NCBI GenBank assembly: GCA_963844855.1
Contig: CAWJQP010000080.1
Span: forward strand, 558,001-622,000
Length of the DNA stretch: 64,000 nucleotides
From: DASQDN01 sp963844855
Lineage (GTDB): Bacteria > Acidobacteriota > Terriglobia > Bryobacterales > Bryobacteraceae
Reading direction: 5' to 3'
The stretch's first letter is position 1; each line of letters starts with the position of its first letter. Of this stretch, positions 58,364 through 64,000 are shown one piece after another. Both the position numbers and the translations under genes were made by a program. The notes beneath the pieces are model-generated. The model saw nothing but the letters and a program-made list of their open reading frames with translations. It searched no databases and had not been told where the DNA came from.

Positions 58364-58674
58364 TCGCAAAACACCTCCGCTTGCCGCGCCAGCGTCCCTG
58401 TCAGAGTGTTGACGTCGCCGTGACGAACCGGAAGATACTCACGCTCGAGAATGTAGATGGTCCGATCCCCGAGCCGGGTAAATCTGACGGCGTCGGTGAC
58501 CGAGTCAGATGGAAATGCGTCGCAAATCCCTCGGCCGTACCCGAAGTTGCAGGTTTCCAGCGACACCGCCCCTCCCAGATCGCAACGACCTTCGTAGACA
58601 ACTCCCAGCGGAGCGCGTGCCGGTTGCCGCGCGCCTTCTGCCTTCGACGTCGGAAAGAAGTACGGGCATGCCAT
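58348..58674 (-). CDS. Small conserved protein with four cysteines
   Basis: This 108-residue protein begins MACPYFFPTSKAEG and has APLGVVYEGRCDLGG, LETCNFGYGRGICDAFP, DAVRFTRLGDRTIYILEREYLPVRHG. The four Cys (near residues 3, 34, 44 and 52) could bind a metal or Fe-S cluster, but I know no function for the family, which I recall from acidobacteria. The ATG at 58674 is favoured because the conserved MACPYF starts there. It overlaps the thioesterase start and is divergent from the TPR gene. Confidence 0.75.
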   Translation of the reverse strand: MACPYFFPTSKAEGARQPARAPLGVVYEGRCDLGGAVSLETCNFGYGRGICDAFPSDSVTDAVRFTRLGDRTIYILEREYLPVRHGDVNTLTGTLARQAEVFCEWAAR

Positions 58675-58702
58675 GGCGCGTATATTACCATGTGACCTGA
58701 AC

Positions 58703-59014
58703 ATGGCTTCCAACCGGTTGGACACGCTGAAAAGCATGGTCGAGCAGGATCCCTCTAGCGCTTTCGCGCGCTACGGACTTGCAATGGAATATGCGAACCT
58801 CGGCCGCTTCGACGAAGCAATGGACCAGTTCCATTCCCTCCTCGGATCGAACCCGGAATACGCCGCCGGCTACTTCCACGGCGGCCGCACCCTAGAACGC
58901 ATGGGCAAAACGGACGAAGCGCGCGTGATGTATGAAAAGGGAATCGAAGTCACCACGCGAACCGGCGATGCCCACACGCGCAGCGAATTGCAAGCTGCGT
59001 TAGATTTTCTTTAG
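58703..59014 (+). CDS. Small tetratricopeptide-repeat protein
   Basis: This 103-residue protein is made of about two and a half TPR units (LDTLKSMVEQDPSSAFARYGLAMEYANLGRFDEAMDQFHSLLGSNPEYAAGYFHGGRTLERMG in two stretches, then KTDEARVMYEKGIEVTTRTGD). It has no signal peptide, so it is probably a cytosolic protein-protein adaptor. The ATG at 58703 begins the repeat region. The stop overlaps the convergent Uma2 gene by 15 nt. Confidence 0.85.
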   Translation: MASNRLDTLKSMVEQDPSSAFARYGLAMEYANLGRFDEAMDQFHSLLGSNPEYAAGYFHGGRTLERMGKTDEARVMYEKGIEVTTRTGDAHTRSELQAALDFL

Positions 59015-59548
59015 ATCGAAAATATCCTTCACGGCCAGTCGAACTCCTGGAACGATCGAAAGTTCGACTATGTCCCCTAACTCATAACGGCGAGTCTCGC
59101 CCAAGCTTGTGCTTACACGAACGGCCTCAAGTGACGTGTATATGACCCAGAACTCACGACATCCGTGGCCCAGACAAATCCGTTCTCTGCGTTCGAACTC
59201 CGACGCGGTGTTCGAGGGCGACTCCACTTCAATCACAAGATCGGGAGCCCCAATCAGATTGTCATCGAGCGGCGTCGCATCCCAGCGCTTCTGTGTGACG
59301 AAAGCGACGTCCGCCGCCCAGAGTTGATACTCCGATTCTGGTCGAAACGCAAATTCGACGGCCAACTCACCCAGTGGATCTAGCGCGGGGGCCAGCAGAC
59401 GTAACAAGCGATTCTGAATGTGGGAATGCCGCTTCTTCGGATACGTCATTTCGAACACCTCGCCGTCATGCAGTTCCATCCGCACACCGGGCTTGTCCGG
59501 CAGCGCTCGAAACTCCGCGACGGTCATGTGTCCGACTGTCGTTCCCAT
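59000..59548 (-). CDS. Uma2 family endonuclease-like protein (DUF820)
   Basis: This 182-residue protein of the PD-(D/E)xK-type Uma2 family has HMTVAEFRALPDKPGVRMELHDGEVFEM, FRPESEYQLWAADVAFV (active-site Asp), PDLVIEVESPSNTASEFERRERICLGHGCREFWVIY (E-x-E element). The usual lysine is replaced or shifted in the RRERICL segment, so activity is uncertain. These genes are multicopy in soil bacteria and often lie alone, as here. It is next to the HAD gene with 12 nt between. Confidence 0.85.
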   Translation of the reverse strand: MGTTVGHMTVAEFRALPDKPGVRMELHDGEVFEMTYPKKRHSHIQNRLLRLLAPALDPLGELAVEFAFRPESEYQLWAADVAFVTQKRWDATPLDDNLIGAPDLVIEVESPSNTASEFERRERICLGHGCREFWVIYTSLEAVRVSTSLGETRRYELGDIVELSIVPGVRLAVKDIFDLKKI

Positions 59549-59560
59549 GTCCTAATCCTA

Positions 59561-60166
59561 CTACCACTCCACGCCACGCGACCGTAGCTCCCGCTCGATC
59601 TGCGCCTGACTTTCGAACTGCACCGCATCGATTCCGGCCGCACGAGCCCCTTCCACATACGCCGGAATATCGTCAGTAAAGAAGCACTCTTCAGGCGCAG
59701 CTTCGGCATGCTTCAGCGCTTCGGCGTAGATCGCCGGCGACGGCTTCAATGCGCCAACCTTGTGCGAAAGCACCTTGTGATGAAAGTGCCGCAACAACGG
59801 ATATGTCGAATTCACCATCTCGAAATGAATCGCATTCGTATTCGACAACAGGAGCAATCGATATCGCTTGCGCAATGCGGCAACAAACTCTTCCGAGATC
59901 AAGGTATCCGGCAGAAAGATCGAACTCCAGATGTCGCAGAACTTCGGATAATCCACTTCCAGTTCCAGAACGTCGCTGATTTCTTGCACGAACGCTTCGG
60001 GACTTACTTTGCCTTCTTCAAAGCGCGTAACCAAATCGCATCCGCGCAAACGTTCCGGAATCTCGGATGCCTCGTACTTGCAAAGCGGCGCCATGCGATC
60101 GTATCCCCGTTGAAAATCAAAGGGTATGATCACTTTACCCAGGTCAAATATGATGGTTCTGATCAT
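59561..60166 (-). CDS. HAD family hydrolase (YihX-like phosphatase)
   Basis: This 201-residue HAD phosphatase has motif I FDLGKVIIPFD (nucleophile Asp), motif II LLLLSNTNA, Lys in SHKVGALKPSPAIY and motif III FFTDDIPAYVEGA. A helical cap lies between I and II. It is most like the sugar-phosphatase branch (YihX). The ATG at 60166 matches MIRTIIFDLGKV; its start overlaps that of the divergent beta-lactamase-like gene by 2 nt. The Uma2 gene follows on the same strand. Confidence 0.88.
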   Translation of the reverse strand: MIRTIIFDLGKVIIPFDFQRGYDRMAPLCKYEASEIPERLRGCDLVTRFEEGKVSPEAFVQEISDVLELEVDYPKFCDIWSSIFLPDTLISEEFVAALRKRYRLLLLSNTNAIHFEMVNSTYPLLRHFHHKVLSHKVGALKPSPAIYAEALKHAEAAPEECFFTDDIPAYVEGARAAGIDAVQFESQAQIERELRSRGVEW

Positions 60167-61772
60167 GCGGGAACTTCCATTGTCACGCATCGCTTGCTTC
60201 GTAGCTGGTCTTTCTATGTTTGCGGGAACGGCGTACAGCGCCGATGACGCGCATCCGCCGCCGCGCTTCACCGATCCTCAACGCGTAGCGAAACTCGAAT
60301 CCGCGTTTCCCAAAATCGACAAGATTTTTCAAGAGTTCGCGACTGCCAGAGGCGTATCGGGAATGGTCTGGGGAATCGTCATCGACGGTCGGCTTGCCCA
60401 TGTGAAAGCACTCGGTCTTCGAGATCGCGCGTCCGGCGCCGCTCCATCAGGAGACACGGTTTTTCGCATCGCATCGATGACGAAGAGTTTCACCGCGCTA
60501 GCGATTCTGAAGCTGCGGGATGACGGCAAGTTATCCCTCGAAGACCCCGTTTCAAAATGGATTCCCGAGTTTGCCCGCATGGAAATGCCAACCCGCGATT
60601 CGGCGCCGCTTCGCATTCGGGATCTGCTGACTCATGGGGCCGGCTTTCCGGAAGACAATCCGTGGGGTGACCAGCAGCTAGGCGTTTCGGATGAGGAGCT
60701 CACATCCTGGCTGAAGCGAGGAATCCCCTTTTCCTCGGCGCCCGGTACTCGCTATGAATACTCGAACTATGGCTTCGGGTTGCTGGGACGGATCGTTACG
60801 AAAGCATCGGGCTCGCCTTACGAAAAGTATCTTCACGACCAGATTCTGGTTCCGCTCAAGATGACCGCCTCGACGCTCAATTCCTCCGACGTGCCGGCTG
60901 ACCGCCGCGCCTTGGGATATCGTCGCCTTCCAGATGGTTCTTATGCGGATGAGCCGCCACTGCCGCACGGAGCATTCGGCGCAATGGGCGGATTGTTGAC
61001 CTCGGCCTCCGATCTTGGAAAGTACGTTGCATTCCAACTTTCCGCCTGGCCTCCACGCGATGATGAGGATCCGGGCCCCGTTCGCCGTAGTTCGGTCCGC
61101 GAGATGAATCATCTGTGGCGAACTTCCAATCTCGCGGCAAGTGTTCCGGCGGGCAAACTCCAAGCCGACGTCAGCGGATACGGATACGGCCTTCGCATAT
61201 CGGCCGACTGCCGCTTCGATCACATTGTGGGACACGGAGGCGGGCTTCCGGGATACGGCTCGTACATGGCATGGCTACCCAATCATGGAGTCGGTATCTT
61301 CGCGATGACAAACCTCACTTACGCCGGACCCGCGCGCCCGATCAGTGAGGCTTGGGATGCCCTGCTCGCAACCGGCGGACTTCGACGGCGTGAACTACCT
61401 GCGGCGCCGATCCTCACCCAGACTCGCAACAGCATTGTGAAGCTCTGGAAATCCTGGGACTCGACTGAGATCAAGAAGATAGCAGCCATGAACCTGCTCC
61501 TCGATATCCCGGACCAGCAGCGGCAGCAGGAGATTCGACAGCTCAAGTCCGAGGTAGGAGAATGCTCCTCGATCAGTCCAGTCATTCCCGAGAATTGGCT
61601 GCGTGGACAATTCAACATGACTTGCGAAAAAGGGACGGTCGGCGTCTTTTTCACTCTCGCTCCGGCACAACCACCCGGCGTCCAGGCTTTGTCCTTTCAA
61701 CGGATCGAGGATCCGGCGACACGTTTGAGCGCGCCGACAGGAGCCCCTCCAGGCATCACATGTTCGGAATAA
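60165..61772 (+). CDS. Class C beta-lactamase-like serine hydrolase
   Basis: This 535-residue exported serine hydrolase has signal IACFVAGLSMFAGTAYSA. The catalytic Ser-x-x-Lys is in RIASMTKSFTALAIL, the Tyr-x-Asn in YEYSNYGFGLLG and the HxG motif in IVGHGGGLPGYGS. The core of about 380 residues is followed by an extra C-terminal domain of about 120 residues. The group includes esterases and D-aminopeptidases, and real beta-lactamase activity is not implied. ATG 60165 is chosen because it begins the signal peptide; an ATG at 60150 is also possible. Confidence 0.9.
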   Translation: MRELPLSRIACFVAGLSMFAGTAYSADDAHPPPRFTDPQRVAKLESAFPKIDKIFQEFATARGVSGMVWGIVIDGRLAHVKALGLRDRASGAAPSGDTVFRIASMTKSFTALAILKLRDDGKLSLEDPVSKWIPEFARMEMPTRDSAPLRIRDLLTHGAGFPEDNPWGDQQLGVSDEELTSWLKRGIPFSSAPGTRYEYSNYGFGLLGRIVTKASGSPYEKYLHDQILVPLKMTASTLNSSDVPADRRALGYRRLPDGSYADEPPLPHGAFGAMGGLLTSASDLGKYVAFQLSAWPPRDDEDPGPVRRSSVREMNHLWRTSNLAASVPAGKLQADVSGYGYGLRISADCRFDHIVGHGGGLPGYGSYMAWLPNHGVGIFAMTNLTYAGPARPISEAWDALLATGGLRRRELPAAPILTQTRNSIVKLWKSWDSTEIKKIAAMNLLLDIPDQQRQQEIRQLKSEVGECSSISPVIPENWLRGQFNMTCEKGTVGVFFTLAPAQPPGVQALSFQRIEDPATRLSAPTGAPPGITCSE

Positions 61773-61877
61773 TACTATTTCTTCTTCAACGGTGCTGTCG
61801 GGCTAAACTGAAGAGTTCTCTGGCCCGCCTGCGTCGTGGTGCGACTTGGCGGATTGCGCAGAGACGTGAGAGTTTCG

Positions 61878-64000
61878 ATGCACTCCGCACAGGCTGCCGA
61901 TAGCGAGTTCACCCTACTTGACGCCCTCTCCCAAGGCGTTATTAAGGTGGATGAGGGCTGGAATATCCTCTATATCAATCCGGCCGCCGAACGGCTCCTA
62001 TGTTTGCCTCAGGGCAAATCTCTCGGCCGGAAGTTGTGGGATATCGGGGCTCCTTTGCCACGCGATCTCATCAACAAAGCAGCCAACTCCGTGGGCAGTA
62101 CGACCATGGTCTTCGAAATTCCCGGATCCCTCGAACGGCGTGAGTGGCAGACGTCTCCCGTCCCGCAAGGCCGTCTCATCGAGATCCGCGATCTCACACA
62201 AGTCAAGCGAGCGGAAACTGCCCTGGAAACCAATAGGGAATTCCTGCAAGCCGTTCTCGACAATATACAGGCCGGAATCGTCGCGTGTGATGAGAAAGGC
62301 ACTCTCAGAATTTTCAACCACGTCACACGCGAGTTTCATGGCCTGCCTGAAGCTCCGCTACCTCCCGATCAATGGTCAACACATTACGACCTCTATCATC
62401 CTGATGGCGTCACTCCTCTGTGCAAAGAGGATATTCCTCTCTACCGAGCATTCTCAGGGGAAATTGTCCGGAATGCCGAGATGGTCATCGCTCCCAAGCA
62501 CGGTCCTCGAAGGTCAGTTCTGGCAAGCGGCCGCGCATTGATTGCAAACGACGGGAGAAAGCTCGGGGCGGTTGTTGCGATGCACGATATTACACATCGT
62601 AAGGTGTCATCACGCCGTGTCCGGGATGCGCTGCGCCAATTCCGAACTCTATTCAACGATGCGCCGATCGCCTACCACGAGATTGACCGCGCAGGGATCA
62701 TCCGACGCGTCAACCGCGCCGAGTGCAGGCTTCTCGAGCAGCGTCACGAAGACATGATCGGTCGTCCGATCTGGGAGTTTGTTCCCGAGGAACAGCGGGA
62801 AAGCCGCAGGACCGCGATTCTTCAAAAGCTCGAGGGTGTACAACCGCTTATCCCTCAGGAGTGCGAATACTTGACGGGCTCGGGCAAGCGGATATTGGTC
62901 GAGTTGCACGGGAATCTGATGACCACCAGTTCCGGGGAGATCGTCGGCATTCGAACCGCGATGCTGGACATCACGGATCGCAAACGTCGGGAGCAACAGG
63001 CGCAAGTGCTGGTGAGAGAAACCGCAGCGCGGGAGTTGGCTGAAGCCGCGTCCTCTGAGCTGAGGAACCTCCTCGAACGCATTGGCGACGCCTATATAGC
63101 TTTTGACACCGAGTGGCGCTACACATACGTCAACCAAAAAGCGGCAGAACTTGCGCAAAAGCCTGCTTCCAAGCTCGTCGGACGCAGCGTCTGGGATGAG
63201 TTTCCCGATGCAGTGCAAACACCTTTCTTTTCGGAACTGCAACGCTGTATGCGGGAGCAGGTGCCGGTTGACTTTGTCAACCATTTTGCGCCCTTGGGGA
63301 AATGGTTCGAGAACAGTGTGTACCCAAGCCCTTCAGGTGTAAGCGTGTTTTACCGCGACATCACCGAACGAGTACGTACTCAACGCGCGCTCGAACGGCG
63401 CACGGCCGAACTCGCGCGCAAGAACGATGAGCTCGAAACATTCGCCTCTGTGACATCGCATGATCTCCAGGAGCCGCTTCGAATGATCGGCGGTTACGCC
63501 GCGATGTTGTCCAAGCGCTATTCCGGAGCAATCGACGCCGATGCGGATGAGTTCATTCGTTACATCACGCAGGGTGTCAGTCACATGCAGCAGCTCATCC
63601 GTGACCTGCTGACACTTTCCCGCCTCGGCGCCGGAGCCGAGCAAATCCACGACGTCAGCATCTCCGAGGCGGTCGAAAGGACATGCGCAAACCTCGATAT
63701 GGCGATCTCGGATAGCGGAGCTTTTATTGACAGTCAGGATCTGCCTTTTGTCCGATTCAACGATACGCGTATGTTGCAACTTCTGCAGAACCTGATTGGC
63801 AACGCGATCCGTTACCGCGGAATGGCCAAGCCTCTAATCACCATAGCGGCCGCGCGGGAACAGTTTGGGTGGAAAGTCTCAGTTAAGGACAACGGCGCCG
63901 GATTTGACATGAAATTTGCCGAGCAAGTATTCCTGCCTTTCAAACGCCTCCAACGAGGAGACGAATCCGGTACCGGAATCGGACTCGCAATCTGCAAGAA
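61878..64000 (+). CDS. Multi-PAS sensor histidine kinase (3' end outside the window)
   Basis: The frame is open from the ATG at 61878 to the window edge, 707 codons so far. Four PAS-type domains: residues about 10-100 (LLDALSQGVIKVDEGWNILYINPAAERL), 120-245 (FLQAVLDNIQAGIVACDEKG, AVVAMHDITHRK), 265-385 (FRTLFNDAPIAYHEIDRAG, MLDITDRKRREQ) and 415-510 (RIGDAYIAFDTEWRYTYVNQKA). The kinase follows with phospho-acceptor SVTSHDLQEPLRMIGGYAAM and HATPase motifs NLIGNAIRYRG, DNGAGFD and GTGIGLAICK. There is no transmembrane segment, so it is a cytosolic sensor. Its partner regulator would lie beyond the edge. Other-frame readings here are shadows. Confidence 0.9.
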   Translation, partial: MHSAQAADSEFTLLDALSQGVIKVDEGWNILYINPAAERLLCLPQGKSLGRKLWDIGAPLPRDLINKAANSVGSTTMVFEIPGSLERREWQTSPVPQGRLIEIRDLTQVKRAETALETNREFLQAVLDNIQAGIVACDEKGTLRIFNHVTREFHGLPEAPLPPDQWSTHYDLYHPDGVTPLCKEDIPLYRAFSGEIVRNAEMVIAPKHGPRRSVLASGRALIANDGRKLGAVVAMHDITHRKVSSRRVRDALRQFRTLFNDAPIAYHEIDRAGIIRRVNRAECRLLEQRHEDMIGRPIWEFVPEEQRESRRTAILQKLEGVQPLIPQECEYLTGSGKRILVELHGNLMTTSSGEIVGIRTAMLDITDRKRREQQAQVLVRETAARELAEAASSELRNLLERIGDAYIAFDTEWRYTYVNQKAAELAQKPASKLVGRSVWDEFPDAVQTPFFSELQRCMREQVPVDFVNHFAPLGKWFENSVYPSPSGVSVFYRDITERVRTQRALERRTAELARKNDELETFASVTSHDLQEPLRMIGGYAAMLSKRYSGAIDADADEFIRYITQGVSHMQQLIRDLLTLSRLGAGAEQIHDVSISEAVERTCANLDMAISDSGAFIDSQDLPFVRFNDTRMLQLLQNLIGNAIRYRGMAKPLITIAAAREQFGWKVSVKDNGAGFDMKFAEQVFLPFKRLQRGDESGTGIGLAICK

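Noticed and set aside
61918..62541. 207-codon open frame at the start of the last gene
   Set aside because: The frame starting at 61878 carries PAS, HisKA and HATPase motifs without interruption to the window edge, so this is a shadow.

Overview
The window looks like chromosomal DNA of a soil acidobacterium close to Bryobacterales / Candidatus Solibacter. This is inferred from gene content, not from a marker gene: a DUF1501 / PSD1-cytochrome (DUF1549-DUF1553) pair, a carboxypeptidase-regulatory TonB receptor, several secreted M28 peptidases, many secreted beta-propeller or lyase-like proteins, a small Gln/Arg-rich secreted protein of a type typical of this group, and a dispersed hairpin repeat. 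I see no rRNA, CRISPR array, prophage or insertion sequence.

Layout. 0-6.4 kb: start of cysD (minus), an M28 peptidase, and an RND efflux operon (adaptor plus pump). 6.4-14.6 kb: SNF2 helicase with SWIM-finger partner, a long slipin, a degenerate tRNA-like element, a TolB-like propeller convergent with an M28-PDZ peptidase, and a metallothionein. 14.6-20 kb: secreted nitrilase-family enzyme, LacI-type regulator, heparinase-like protein and 2-hydroxyacid dehydrogenase. 20-24.6 kb: NtrC-type regulator, histidine kinase and lipoprotein operon, then a glycine-zipper lipoprotein. 25.8-29.7 kb: probable apionate locus (IclR-HTH/sugar-binding regulator, apionate lactonase, convergent AraD1/GguC-type protein). 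29.8-36.4 kb: DsbA-like protein plus M28 peptidase, then housekeeping genes corA, queA, tsaD, rlmH and a histidine phosphatase. 36.4-41.2 kb: GT2 glycosyltransferase convergent with a TIM-barrel hydrolase-like protein and a TPR/outer-membrane-barrel protein, resembling exopolysaccharide export modules. 41.2-53.5 kb: polysaccharide-utilisation-like region (two lyase-like proteins, DUF1501/PSD1 pair, BNR propeller, broken TonB receptor). 53.7-57.7 kb: a GT2-GtrA-methyltransferase fusion and a radical SAM protein resembling the tetraether / membrane-spanning lipid synthase family. 57.8-64 kb: thioesterase, small proteins, Uma2 nuclease, HAD hydrolase, class C beta-lactamase-like hydrolase and a multi-PAS histidine kinase running off the end.

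Two general points. About a quarter of the genes can only be read by joining two or more frames, one break lying in a C-homopolymer; this looks more like uncorrected indels in the assembly than decay, except perhaps the TonB gene with about ten breaks. Second, several genes have a -10-like hexamer only 4-8 nt before the start codon and no Shine-Dalgarno, so leaderless transcription seems common.
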